Assembly: GCA_021234155.1 (NCBI GenBank)
Contig: JAJEKV010000034.1
Location: 1,300,001 to 1,364,000, forward strand
Reading direction: 5' to 3'
Length of the DNA: 64,000 nucleotides
DNA from: Isoetes taiwanensis
Lineage: Eukaryota; Streptophyta; Lycopodiopsida; Isoetales; Isoetaceae
The notes beneath the pieces are model-generated. The model ran no database searches. It worked only from the letters and a program-made list of their open reading frames with translations, and had not been told where the DNA came from. Both the position numbers and the translations under genes were made by a program. This document shows positions 53,843 through 64,000 of the stretch, in pieces; position 1 is the first letter of the stretch; the number at the start of each line of letters is the position of its first letter.

Positions 53843-55412
53843 AAAAAAAAAAAACCGGCTTGAACTAGTTATCCTAGACCAAACATCAGCATTGGTCAAT
53901 CCCTCCGCTGTCTTATCTGGCCACACAAAGACTTTTCAGTCCAAGGTGGTACCATAATACCAGGGAAAACAGTAGATCCTTAGTGTTTCACACTAAATTT
54001 ATACTATAATCATGTTAAATACCAACATTGTGCCATTCTAAAACTGAATGTAACATGAGAATTAGAATTAAAATTACTCAATCCTATTATTAATGGCCTT
54101 ATATTCCTCATCTCGGCTCCTGAGAACTTTTAAACAAAGGTCCACATTATTTGCAGATATGAACCTGCTTTGCCGCTGACCTATATAATTTCGTATGCTC
54201 TCGGGCTCAACCATTGAAGCATAGTAATAAGTAAAGCATCTTTGTGTTCATATAGAGATCATAGCCATTTTTCATGAAGGCAAATACACATAAAACAAAC
54301 AAACTTTTTTTCGAAATAATAATATGCATTTCGGATATCCAAAATTTTGGTATGGCCAAGATATAACATAACTTTTAGATAGAGTTTATACCAATAGCCC
54401 TTTTCCAAGTAAAGCCTGCCTTTTAAAGACTATGGTGGAGGAGTATACCGTTAATGTAGATATACTTAAAGCACAAGCAAACAACAGTAAAGTAATCTGG
54501 TCCTTGAAGAAACACGCTCGAAAGACGTCCCATAGACTGAAATACAGAAGTAAGGGAAATGGAACTCCGGTTACCTGCACCCAATCAATACCTTAGTTAG
54601 CTTCATAAAGGTAAAAAGGCAAGGGGCGTCAGGTAAGCTAGAGAATTCCATGGCTTATCGCCCTTTACCCTTTGCCACTTAGATCAGTTAAGCAAAGAAC
54701 AAGTATAAAGCTAGTAGAAATAATGATAACAAAATAAATACAACAAGATAAAGCCAGCTAGTTTGGAGATCAACTAGAGCTGGAAGCAATATTAGATCTG
54801 TTGTAAGAACCTGGTTTAAATGGAGATCCACAAATGCGGCATCGTCCACCAGCGCAGTGTTCCAATGCAAAATTCCGGCAGGCTGGCTGCTCATAGCAAA
54901 ACAGATATTGCTAAGAAACAGCGAGAATCTCTCCTTCATTTCTTTCAAATACTTGAATCATGTGTTAACGGCATGTTGGCGGCCATTCTCATCAGTCAAG
55001 AAACAGATCTTATTGAAGACTATTGAAGATCGGCAATGGCAAGGCTGTATCACAGCATCAAAAAATTCCGGCGCCGTTTTGTGAGCACGGCAGACCCTAA
55101 TGTCGGATTTAGGGTTCTCAGATGGTTTTGGCCGCTTAGGGCTCCAAATAGAGAACCAAATACTTAGGGCAAATATGCTTCGTGCACAACCATGTTGCAA
55201 ATAAAGAGCTATTGCCAAATGCCCTTTATAACCACCATGTCCATTCAATACTATACATTTACGACTACAATTGCACAACATACCTTCAAGGTGCCAAATC
55301 TGTCTATCCAGCCATAGGTACCCAAGGGCAAAATATGGCGATGCCCATATGTGGTCGTATTGTTTAAACTCCAGTGGTCATGCAAATTTAAATTAGTCAT
55401 GCAAGCTATGCA
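53843..55412. repeat. 1.56-kb direct repeat, copy 1
   Basis: Begins with an A run and ACCGGCTTGAACTAG and ends GTCATGCAAGCTATGCA. Matches 56,401-57,956 almost throughout. Differences are clustered at CAG, CTG and CCG sites. A minus-strand frame of 107 codons (55,281-54,958) is shared by both copies but has no known domain. Confidence 0.9.
54559..54651. repeat. Foldback repeat (copy B1)
   Basis: ATGGAA...CTC (54,559-54,567) pairs with GAG..TTCCAT (54,641-54,651), TTACCTG (54,571-54,577) with CAGGTAA (54,630-54,636), and TACCTT with AAGGTA around a GTTAGC loop. The copy in the second direct repeat (about 57,106-57,193) is damaged at these stems. Confidence 0.5.
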
Positions 55413-56400
55413 TATTTATAAAAAAAACCCTACCTCCATCCGTAGAGTGGGGCAATACAAAGAATCCTGCTTATCTTACTGAAATAGGGGTGGCTGGCCC
55501 CTACTCCCAGCAGGAGCCAAGCCACACCCTATGCGTGCCTTTTAGCCATATAAAAAAGAAAATATATTGTGGAACATTCATACCTCAGACTTTAGAAGTA
55601 GTTGTCAATGTTATGGGCCATTTCGCTGGAGTCATGGACCACAAGGCATGAAAGTGTTTTTATCTCAAATACAGAAGTACTTATCAATATCCTGCCCACT
55701 CCAATTGGAGTCAAACTTCTGTCGTAGGGATGACAATCCCATAAGATACTCTTGAGGAGGTTGTATAAAGTGTAGGCCGAATGGCAAAGCCGAGTGGCAC
55801 TTTTGGCATTGGTGCCGGAGTCAATACTCCCATATAAATTTATGATAGTACGAAGCATATTATCATGCAGACTAAGAACTCAGCATTATGAGCAAAGACC
55901 AGTTTAAATATATGAAAGGGCTTTCATACGCAGGCATACCTCAAATTGTTTTACCCCTGCATTTAGAGAGTCAGAACTTCTTGAATACCACATACGGCAG
56001 CAATATACCATATTCTTTTTATCATAACACGATCTCAAGAATTCTGAGTTCCAACTTGGAGTCATTATTTTGCACTCGCACTCATCTTGATTACCATATT
56101 CAGCCTGTCATAATGCAATAGAAATAAGAGAAATTAAAAAAGTAGTGCACAAGGCAAGAGATACCAGAAGATATCTAAGCTTTAATATAAACTTCGGGTT
56201 CTCTATTATGAACTTCGGGTTCATCAAGAATATCATATTCACTGCAATCGTGTATCGAAAAATATGAGACCACTTAAATACAAATCCAATGCAAAGATCC
56301 ATCCAGAGATATCTAAGCAAGAATATTCAGTTAGATGGAAAAGAGACTTTAACCAAGGAATTATGGCAGCACTGATAAGACCAATGCACAGAAGTATCAT
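55413..56400. other. Spacer between direct repeats
   Basis: About 990 bp with no recognised gene. Holds a short tandem of AACTTCGGGTTC (about 56,191-56,222) and AGAGATATCTAAGC repeats. Confidence 0.4.
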
Positions 56401-57956
56401 AAAAAAAACCGGCTTGAACTAGTTATCCTAGACCAAACATCAGCATTGGTCAATCCCTCCGCTGTCTTATCTGGCCACACAAAGACTTTTCAGTCCAAGG
56501 TGATACCATAATACCAGGGAAAACAGTAGATCCTTAGTGTTTCACACTAATACTATAATCATGTTAAATACCAACATTGTGCCATTCTAAAACTGAATGT
56601 AACATGAGAATTAGAATTAAGATTACTCAATCCTATTATTAATGGCCTTATATTCCTCATCTCGGCTCCTGAGAACTTTTAAACAAAGGTCCACATTATT
56701 TGCGGATATGAACCTCTTTGCTCAATTTATATAATTTCGTATGCTCCTGGGCTCAACCATTGAAGCATAGTAATAAGTAAAGCATGATGTGTTCATATAG
56801 AGATCATAGCCATTTTTCATGAAGGCAAATACACATAAAACAAACACTGTTTTCAGAAATAATAATATGCATTTCGGATATCCAAAATTTTGGTATGGCC
56901 AAGATATAACATAACTTTTAGATAGAGTTTATACCAATAGCCCTTTTCCAAGTAAAGCCTGCCTTTTAAAGACTAAGGTGGAGGAGTATACCGTTAATGT
57001 AGATATACTTAAAGCACAAGCAAACAACAATAAAAAATGGTCGGTCCTTGAAGAAACACGCTCCAAAGACGTCCCCATAGACTGAAATACGTATAAGGGA
57101 AATGGAACTCCTAAGTTACACGCACCCAATCAATACCTTAGTTAGCTTCATAAAGGTAAAAAGGCAAGGGCGGGTAAAGCTAGAGAATTCCATGGCTTAT
57201 CGCCCTTTACCCTTTGCCACTTAGATCAGTTAAGCAAAGAACAAGTATAAAGCTAGTAGAAATAATGATAACAAAATAAATACAACAAGATAAAGCCAGC
57301 TAGTTTGGAGATCAACTAGAGCTGGAAGCAATATTAGATCTGTTGTAAGAACCTGGTTTAAATGGAGATCCACAAATGCGGCATCGTCCACCGGTATGAT
57401 GTTCCAATGCAAAATTCCGTGAAATTCGGCTGCTCATAGCAAAACAGATATTGCTAAGAAACAAATGAGAATCTCTCCTTCATTTCTTTCAAATACTTGA
57501 ATCATGTGTTAACGGCATGTTGGCGGCCATTCTCATCAGTCAAGAAACAGATCTTATTGAAGACTATTGAAGATCGGCAATGGCAAGGCTGTATCACAGC
57601 ATCAAAAAATTCCGGCGCCGTTTTGTGAGCACGGCAGACCCTAATGTTGGATTTAGGGTTCTCAGATGGTTTTGGCCGCTTAGGGCTCCAAATAGAGAAC
57701 CAAATACTTAGGGCAAATATGCTTCGTGCACAACCATGTTGCAAATAAAGAGCTATTGCCAAATGCCCTTTATAACCACCATGTCCATTCAATACTATAC
57801 ATTTACGACTACAATTGCACAACATACCTTCAAGGTGCCAAATCTGTCTATCCAGCCATAGGTACCCAAGGGCAAAATATGGCGATGCCCATATGTGGTC
57901 GTATTGTTTAAACTCCAGTGGTCATGCAAATTTAAATTAGTCATGCAAGCTATGCA
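56401..57956. repeat. 1.56-kb direct repeat, copy 2
   Basis: Second copy of 53,843-55,412, offset by about 2.55 kb, ending in a long A run (57,956-57,976). Confidence 0.9.
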
Positions 57957-57976
57957 AAAAAAAAAAAAAAAAAAAA

Positions 57977-58322
57977 ACTTTAAAGTCAAAGACCTTTTAC
58001 TCTTAATACATTAAGTACTTTAGAGTACAATTTGCAGCCCTATCAGGTAACAGGTGACTCCCTTCAAGGCCATAGTCATGTTTTCTTTATCTTTTCATTG
58101 CAACTTTCAATAACATCATTTAAGAATACAATTTGTCATTAGTCAAATTCCATTCTCTTCAAAATTTTAACTCAATATGGGTTTACAAATAAACCTAATG
58201 TAAATACAAATGTTATTCTCTTGGAAAGATCTTACTTCATCAAATAAGTTCAGTAACAACTTGAAGAATTTCGAGAATACTTGTAGCTTGAACATCCATA
58301 AAGAACATCAAAGCAAAAGAGC
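57977..58322. other. Intergenic, nothing recognised
   Basis: AT-rich sequence with no feature seen. Confidence 0.5.
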
Positions 58323-58414
58323 AAGAAACTCGGTTACCTGCAGTGAAACCAAAGGACTGTTAGCCTAAGAAGGGTAAAAGCCTAAGTCACTAGCAGGTAA
58401 GCTATAAGTTTCTT
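58323..58414. repeat. Foldback repeat (copy C)
   Basis: AAGAAACT (58,323-58,330) pairs with AGTTTCTT (58,407-58,414). TTACCTGCAGTGA (58,334-58,346) pairs with TCACT-A-GCAGGTAA (58,387-58,400) with one bulged base. The apex includes GTTAGC. Related to 54,559-54,651 and 9,318-9,430, with the outer stem sequence changed but still paired. Confidence 0.55.
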
Positions 58415-58917
58415 GGGTTATCCCCTTCACAATTGCTTGATGTAAAGTAAAATACTATGGCTCCCATGACTGATTATTACAGGGGAATCATGGCTTATTT
58501 AACAGCAGCATGTTTTTGATTAGTCCCCCTAGATTATGTCTTGTCTCAATCTGCTTTACCTTGCCTGCTATCAGATTTTATTATGTAGAAACTCATTGAA
58601 CCTGTCTTAATACATTAATAAGTCACACATAATGTTAGCAAAGCCTTACTGCCATAATTAATGTACAATGTGCTTAGATCATGGTATGTCATACCTTGAT
58701 CTATAAGTTTCCATTGCTGCAGAGTGCATTTAAGCTATTATTCCATTCCTTTCTAAGATCTACCATCCTTTCTTTATTGTCTCTAATAATTCTGATCATA
58801 ACGACCTTTATAGAATTTAGCAACGTATGCAATTATGCTAATGCAAGCTATTTAGGAGCTCTAAATTTAACTTAAAATTTATTCAATGAATGGACGAAAA
58901 TTAATAGATCCAAGAAC
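58415..58917. other. Intergenic or intron, nothing recognised
   Basis: AT-rich. If the exon at 58,918-59,253 is real, this would be its intron. Confidence 0.4.
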
Positions 58918-59253
58918 CTGGTGGTCTTGAAGATCGGCTGAATAGCTTGTGTGTTGGTTCTCCTCCATGGCTGTTTCTTTGTCCTTAGTCTGCACTCTTT
59001 CATTCTGCATAATCAGCTTTACGCCAGTGCTATCATCATTTTTGACCTCTATATTCATCTGCTCATGCTTATCTTTGGCTTTTACCTTAGCATCCTCCAT
59101 CTCCTTATCTCCTCTACTGGTGCAATCTGCCATCACAGGTGTTTTTGCAACCCTGTGGAAATCAAATATTTTCTTCTTCTTAGAAGCCCCCTTCATCTCA
59201 GCTTCAATCCTTCTTCTTGTGGCCATATTCAAGTCCCCCTTCTTCCTTCCCAT
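58918..59253 (-). CDS. Possible first coding exon of an unknown gene
   Basis: The minus strand from ATG at 59253 (MGRKKGDLNMATRRR) gives 112 codons in phase to a GT splice donor (CACCAG|GTTCTT at 58,918/58,917). The product is lysine- and glutamate-rich (KGASKKKKIFDFHRV, EMEDAKVKAKDKHEQ), hydrophilic, and could be nuclear. No family is recognised, and downstream exons on the minus strand were not identified. The frame runs 12 more codons past the donor to a stop at 58,879, so an unspliced 124-residue protein is the alternative. Confidence 0.35.
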
Positions 59254-60719
59254 GCATCTAACTGGCCTGTCTCAGATGCAGCAGGACAGGACGGGCATGC
59301 AAATGTAAGATCAGCTACAGGGCCGAACATTTTGTATGCTTTTAAATATGCATTTGTCCCAGTACTTAACACCGTCTGGACAGGCTTGTGCCTATGTTTT
59401 TCACTCCAGTCCTTCATGTTAGAATCTGTAACTGCTTGGTCGCCTTTTCTTGTTGGATGGGTTTCGTCAATTGCTGTCTATGGACGGAACCCTAATCCAT
59501 CCGAAACCCTAAGATGTATTATTTTAATTTTGTTTCTTACCTGACGTATGCACGACCATTTTGTATTGGTCTTTTTTTCAAAGTTCCCATATAGTTAAGT
59601 TCCTATCTAAATAGACATTAAGTGAAGGCTAATGCAACTTATTCTGTCCATTCATCATCATTCTTGTAAGCATAATATAACCAGTGCAATTTCTAATAAA
59701 AAAAAAAAAAAAAAAAAAAAACCCTTAATGCTATAGCCTCTAGTTCTTGTCTAAGCAGCTCAGAGTTGAGAGCCGCTTCTTAGTTCTAGATGATTCCCAA
59801 CCATAAAAATCATAACCCATTTTTGGGGTCTATTATCTAAAAACAACTGGCAACATCGATGCAACCCCCTAGGTTAAGCATGGTTTGGTTATAAATTAAG
59901 CCTACTCGAATATATTTAATTCGTAATACCAAGTGAAAAAATGAATAGAATAGAATAGAATAGAATAGAATAGAAACCATTAATAGTTGCATATCTTGGA
60001 ATCTTACTACTATAGAATAGAAAATTTATCTAACGGGTATGTTCAGAGCTATTCTTATCTTGTACATCAAGAAAGACCCCAGGAATTCAGATCGAGAGCT
60101 CGAGAGTTACTTATGACTTCTAACGTCAAGAATTTCCAACTACTCTAATTCCAGAATTACATCCTAGTTTAATTGTAAAGGGAAAATTTCCGTAGATAAA
60201 TCACCCACGATGTTCCAAATCAAAAGATTTGACTTCCAAATATACCTTCTAAGTGGACCATTACCTTTGAATTTATCCAAAGGTAAGAACATTGCATCAC
60301 TATGACATTCCACAATGCAATAATATAAATGGATTTGACACATAAGTAGGTGTGGTGTGTATGTCTCATAAATAAGTTGTCCAATAGATGTTAATTCTCC
60401 TCCTCTTACACCACCCTTAGTGACATATTTGGTTTGTAAGTTATCTTCTACTTGGACCATCCATAAAGTGTGTTTTAGTGTATAACCCTAAACCCTAAAG
60501 TAGAAAACGAATCTAAATAAATATTTATGGTCATGCTTTCTTTATGATAAGAAAAACTAAAAACACAACTATAGAAATGATTGGGATAATTGGTGAAGGA
60601 ACAAAGATGGGAATGGTTGACTATGATTTATTCTAATATAACTTGATAGTTTTTGGGTTGTTTTGTAGAATATTATTAGCACCATGCCAAGATGATGTAA
60701 TAAAAGTAGTTGCTAGTTT
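59254..60719. other. Intergenic with simple repeats
   Basis: A run of about 23 A at 59,698-59,721, a (GAATA)n microsatellite at 59,943-59,975, and short frames without recognisable motifs. Confidence 0.5.
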
Positions 60720-60729
60720 CATATAAAAG
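60720..60729 (+). promoter_or_regulatory. TATA box of the small peptide gene
   Basis: CATATAAAAGG about 35 bp before the ATG at 60,763; implies a very short 5' leader. Confidence 0.5.
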
Positions 60730-60762
60730 GCATAGGTGAGTGAAGGGTTATGCTATCTAACA

Positions 60763-60978
60763 ATGATAAAGCCAATCATCTTTTTGATTGCTATTATTTC
60801 ATCATCGATTATCATAATGGCTTCTCCTCCCAAAGGAATGAAAGCCATTACTGATATACCAATATCCAATATTGATGTTACTCACCATCCCGATGATGAT
60901 GATTGTGGCTATTCTCTTTGTTATGTAAACCATCCAGATGAGTGCTTTTGTGTTGATCCTGGACAGGAATCTCCTTGA
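60763..60978 (+). CDS. Small secreted Cys-containing peptide
   Basis: 71 residues. Start chosen at ATG 60763 (MIKPIIFLIAIIS) rather than farther upstream, because it begins the hydrophobic signal sequence and follows a TATA box. Residues 3-22 form a clean signal peptide (IIFLIAIISSSIIIMA), with likely cleavage near MAS-PPKG. The mature part is about 45 residues, with an acidic His/Asp patch (THHPDDDD) and four cysteines in the pattern C-x4-C-x7-C-x-C near the C-terminus (CGYSLCYVNHPDECFC). It could be a plant peptide inhibitor, metal-binding or signalling peptide; no family is recognised. Intact and intron-free as read. Confidence 0.55.
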   Translation: MIKPIIFLIAIISSSIIIMASPPKGMKAITDIPISNIDVTHHPDDDDCGYSLCYVNHPDECFCVDPGQESP

Positions 60979-60991
60979 TCAGGACATTAAT

Positions 60992-61026
60992 AGAATAAAA
61001 ATAAAAATAAAAATAAAAATAAAAAG
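60992..61026. repeat. (ATAAAA)n microsatellite
   Basis: Five to six copies of ATAAAA just after the peptide stop codon. Confidence 0.9.
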
Positions 61027-61132
61027 TAGATGATAATGTATTGTTTTCTAATGTATACATGATACAAATAAATATTATATGTTCATATTTGCAATGATTG
61101 TATACACAAATATGGTTCATTGTCCGTCTCTC

Positions 61133-61216
61133 AAAATACAATATGCAATTTTAATCATGGACTTAAAAATACAATATGCAATTTTAATCATGGACTATTC
61201 TATTCTATTCTATTCT
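61133..61216. repeat. 33-bp duplication and (TATTC)n
   Basis: AATACAATATGCAATTTTAA plus ATCATGGACT occurs twice in tandem (about 61,134 and 61,167), followed by (TATTC)n at 61,195-61,216, the inverse of the (GAATA)n at 59,943. Confidence 0.8.
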
Positions 61217-62224
61217 TAAAAATGTGCTACTTTAAAATACACTTCTAGAAATATAAAGTTTACAAAGTTTATGCGTTCTAATCAATTTAGTTTTTTTTTT
61301 ATATTAGATTGTTATTAATAAGCAAGGTGATGCCCCGCACTATGATGAGATTTGATAAGAACCTTATTGAACCGGACACGGCTTAAGAAGTTTTGCATTT
61401 AACAGTTGTGGGACAATCATCTATTGGTTTATTATAAGCTAAAATGCCATTAGGTTCCATAATCACAAAAGTTCTAAGACTACAAAGATGACAATGAAGT
61501 GTCTATAATTTAAAGTTCTTGCGTTCTACTCAAGCGCAAAAAAAGGTGGGGATACCAAAGGCTGAGACAGATCCCTAACTATGACAATAAAATATGTCCC
61601 TCATGCAAATGAGGCCCTCCAATAAGATTATGCCATAGCCATTTTAAACCTAGCACAACATTTTTGTAATAGGTAAAGGCCAAGAGCAGGCCGTTTTGCC
61701 TGGTAAGGGCAAAATGGCCTGGCCTTTCTCTTACATAAAGGAACATATGACGATATTTTGCGCTCCTCCTTGATCATTAAAGCTGAAACATCCAAGGAAT
61801 TCCTCGGCCCTGATGTTAGAAATCAGGTGACCATCAAGAGGACTATTGCTAGATATAAAATGGGTTGTAATCTTAAGAAATATCGCCATCTATTCTTTAA
61901 TGAGGGCATAGAGGCATTGTGAGGAGTGGCATCAGGGTTCGGGAAATTCCGAGGAACCATTGTAACAGCGTTGGGGAAACTCCGGGGCAGAGGCAAATGT
62001 GCCGTTTTAAAATGCCAACTTGCCGTCCAGCATGGCAAAGTTGCGGAACACCTTCCGCACAAAAAAAGCTGCTTTCCAGAATATTTCTGACACCTCAACC
62101 AGGAACCGGCACTTACCAGCTATTACTGTAGCAACAAATTTCGTTTCGTCTATTCCCCTATTACTTGTTACTGTAGCAGCAACAAACAAATTTCGTCCCT
62201 TCCCAATTCCCCGCTGCCGTAATT
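61217..62224. other. Intergenic, with a hairpin
   Basis: No supported gene. Inverted repeat CAGGCCGTTTTGCC (61,687-61,700) / GGCAAAATGGCCTG (61,708-61,721). A duplicated ACTGTAGCA..AACAAATTTCGT occurs at about 62,124-62,195. Confidence 0.5.
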
Positions 62225-62420
62225 TAATGCAATGAACAAAGGAGGGAAACAAGAAAAAAACCTTTCCCTTCCACGAATTTCTCTGCTCTTCATTGTGCTG
62301 GTCTGCTATGCGGCATGGGCGAATCCAGATTCCAGAGGGAAACAAAAGACCTTTTCTTCTCTTCAACAAATTTCTCTGTACTGTGCGAGATGGACGAATC
62401 CGGTTTTAGTCTTTAAGGTA
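62225..62420 (+). repeat. Imperfect ~100-bp tandem duplication
   Basis: GAGGGAAACAA, CCTTT, AATTTCTCTG, TGGGCGAATCC in the first copy (about 62,251-62,330) recur as GAGGGAAACAA, CCTTTTC, AATTTCTCTG, TGGACGAATCC (about 62,335-62,402). A 69-codon frame spans both copies and begins with a mildly hydrophobic stretch, but no family is recognised. Confidence 0.55.
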
Positions 62421-63060
62421 TGCCTTAGCTGCTGCCATTGATTTTGTTGAATTATACCATCCCTGTAGTAGTTATTGCAGTCGGACTTGCCCTGGCTGAA
62501 TATAGAAACTGGAAGACCTCTTTTAAAACTCCATCAGATGATGCCAAATTATCATGGGCAGCACTTTGCCGTCGAATTGATCAGAAATGGTGACCTCCAC
62601 AACTGATTATTTGCCATTGAATTGACCAGATGGGTTCTGCTTTTGCTCCAATTCCCTGTAACCTTCTGCAATTTTAAATCGATTCTTGCAGTTCTAAATT
62701 GATTATTTCTGAGTTCAACCATTTATGCCCTTGTCGTGAAAGGATTGAACCAGTTACTATCTCTGCCATGCCTATGACCTTGCCTTACGGTTTCTCTATT
62801 GATCCATTCAATATTGTGTATGACAGTAATTAGAACCCTTTCATGGGACATGTTTATTTGGTCTAATTTTTGTTGATCTCTCTAGAGTCCTTGTATGCTG
62901 TTCTAATACCTTAACACAGTACAGCCCACATAAGGGGATGTTCTATAAATCTATGGAGACAAATGCACTAGTTAATGAGAATGAGAATGAGAATGAGAAT
63001 GATTTTTTATCGTCCACTGAGGCCAATCGGCCTATGGGACCCATAAGGAGCGCAACAAAC
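62421..63060. other. Intergenic with (GAGAAT)n
   Basis: No supported gene. Hexamer repeat (GAGAAT)n at about 62,974-63,003. Confidence 0.5.
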
Positions 63061-63129
63061 TTATTACTGTCCGGGTTAAAAAACCCCCGCCCCGAAGGGT
63101 TTTCGAGGGAAAAACCGTGGCAGTAATAA
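63061..63129. repeat. 69-bp foldback with TTATTACTG ends
   Basis: TTATTACTG (63,061-63,069) and CAGTAATAA (63,121-63,129) are perfect inverted repeats enclosing a GC-rich centre with further inner pairing (GGGTTAAAAAACCC and a CCCGAAGGG loop). Just beyond the 3' end of the minus-strand LINE ORF. Confidence 0.6.
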
Positions 63130-63175
63130 GAATGCTGTCAAACTGTACAAGTATACATCAATGTTTATATACATG

Positions 63176-63990
63176 TCAAGTGTGTGCCCGAGGACATAGC
63201 TGATCTCGCATGTCCATAACCTCCTGAAGATATGATCCCAGCACCCGTACGGATGCTGTGCTCAATGTCACATGTAACGGCTGGCCAAGCCTGACCAACT
63301 CAGCATATCGTGTCCGAATTTGATCATATGCTGGGCAACTTTGAAGGGTATGAGATTCATCCTCAATGACTCCCATTTGGCAGCATTGACAGAGCCTGTC
63401 CTGGCGTGGCTCACCAATCCATCTGCCTATCTCAATTCGAAGATGAAGTGCCCCTGTGCGAATGGAGGCAATGAGTCTGCGCCTTTTCATGGGCAAGTGG
63501 GTACGCAGGTAGCATTGCGGGCCTCGTTCCAATGTGGGATTTATGTGGTGCTGGTAGTGTGCTGTCTTGACCTGTTCAAGGGCATTGGCATCCCAAAGCT
63601 TGCTGAGGAAGCAATCGTCAAGATATTGCCTCAAGCTATGGCGATCTGCCTCTGTTTGCACATGTATGCACCTGTGCTCCTGCACATTCCATCTAGCCAA
63701 CCATTGAGCTCTCTTTTCCCTCCAGCAGGCCTTGAGGCGCTGCGGCTCCATTGCCATGATATAAGCTAGTTTAGGGAGACGAGCATCGTCCATATTGACC
63801 ACCTTCTGAAAATAGACAATGTGGCGATCAAGGGCCATCCCTCACGAAGAGGCAAGAATCCTGTCTCCTGCGGTAGAATTTGATATGGGACTGTGGACTT
63901 CACCCCTAGTGCTTTCGTACTAAGAAGGCTTTCGGACTGCTCCAAGTCATTCCAAGTAGCAAGTGATACTCTTGGGCCCCATACTTCCAC
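63176..63990 (-). pseudogene. LINE reverse transcriptase C-terminal part (truncated by window end)
   Basis: Minus strand. 63990-63766 reads YGxxxWG-type MEVWGPRVSLATWND, then LEQSESLLSTKALGVKS, TVPYQILPQETGFLPL and a helical end, the post-RT thumb/connection region of non-LTR retrotransposons. 63838-63176 continues in another frame and ends with a Cys/His cluster CQCCQMGVIEDESHTLQSC, the C-terminal zinc-binding motif (C-x2-C..H..C) of many LINEs, followed by YDQIRTRY. Different from the L1-type LINE at 22-46 kb, and nearer to RTE/Jockey-like lineages. One frame change lies near 63,800. The RT core lies beyond the window. Confidence 0.8.
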
Positions 63991-64000
63991 CCCCGCATAA

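Noticed and set aside
53843-57956. LTR pair of a further retrotransposon
   Set aside because: The 1.56-kb copies lack TG...CA ends, a primer site or a target duplication, and the 990-bp interior holds no retroelement domain.
58949-59544. Plus-strand open frames of 119 and 197 codons
   Set aside because: They are hydrophobic mirror readings of the lysine/glutamate-rich minus-strand exon and have no motif of their own.
63320-63769. 149-codon plus-strand open frame
   Set aside because: Mirror of the minus-strand LINE C-terminal region, which has clear motifs.

Overview
The window is a repeat-dense stretch of nuclear DNA from a land plant with a large genome, possibly a fern, lycophyte or gymnosperm. 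The evidence is Ty1/copia, Ty3/gypsy-type and plant L1-type LINE elements, a Helitron, a PPR relic, an asparaginyl-tRNA synthetase relic, plant-style primer-binding sites complementary to initiator tRNA-Met, and very low gene density. The species cannot be settled from the sequence.

Layout. 0-1.5 kb (minus): decayed transposon-type protein with two DUF8039-like repeats, bordered by an array of GC-rich palindromes. 2-3 kb: a heptad-encoding 21-bp minisatellite and GCGGG/AAATTCAAA repeats. 5.6-6.5 kb: Ty3/gypsy integrase relic. 7.7-9.1 kb: solo LTR related to the giant LTRs further right. 12.0 kb: asparaginyl-tRNA synthetase C-terminal relic. 13.4-14.7 kb: frameshifted PPR gene. 15,751-20,470: complete Ty1/copia element (minus) with identical 226-bp LTRs, target duplication CCATG and a half-tRNA type primer site. 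22.2-45.8 kb: an L1-type LINE ORF2 split inside its reverse transcriptase by a 19.7-kb insertion. That insertion is an LTR element (24,138-43,819, target duplication AGTTA) which itself carries a second, related LTR element (29,933-40,232, target duplication TCAGG). Neither LTR element has a recognisable gag or pol. The inner one carries an intact 82-codon ORF made of the histone H3 N-terminal tail (MARTKQTAR) and the H3 C-terminal histone-fold segment, with its own TATA box, flanked by arrays of structured hairpins. 45.9-51.9 kb (minus): a Helitron with Rep, Pif1-type helicase, a phase-consistent three-exon accessory gene and an intact GIY-YIG endonuclease ORF. 52.9-58 kb: complex tandem repeats and a 1.56-kb direct duplication. 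58.9-59.3 kb: a possible host exon. 60.7-61.0 kb: a small secreted cysteine-containing peptide gene. 63.2-64 kb: C-terminal part of another LINE on the minus strand, running off the window.

The main candidates for something undescribed are the LTR element carrying a histone H3-like protein between hairpin arrays, the Helitron carrying a GIY-YIG nuclease and an accessory gene, and a copia element primed by the internal part of initiator tRNA-Met. One caution: differences between paired repeats (LTR pairs and the 1.56-kb duplication) cluster at CAG/CTG/CCG sites as small indels and substitutions. This looks more like methylation-linked sequencing error than evolution, so some frameshifts reported here may be artefacts.
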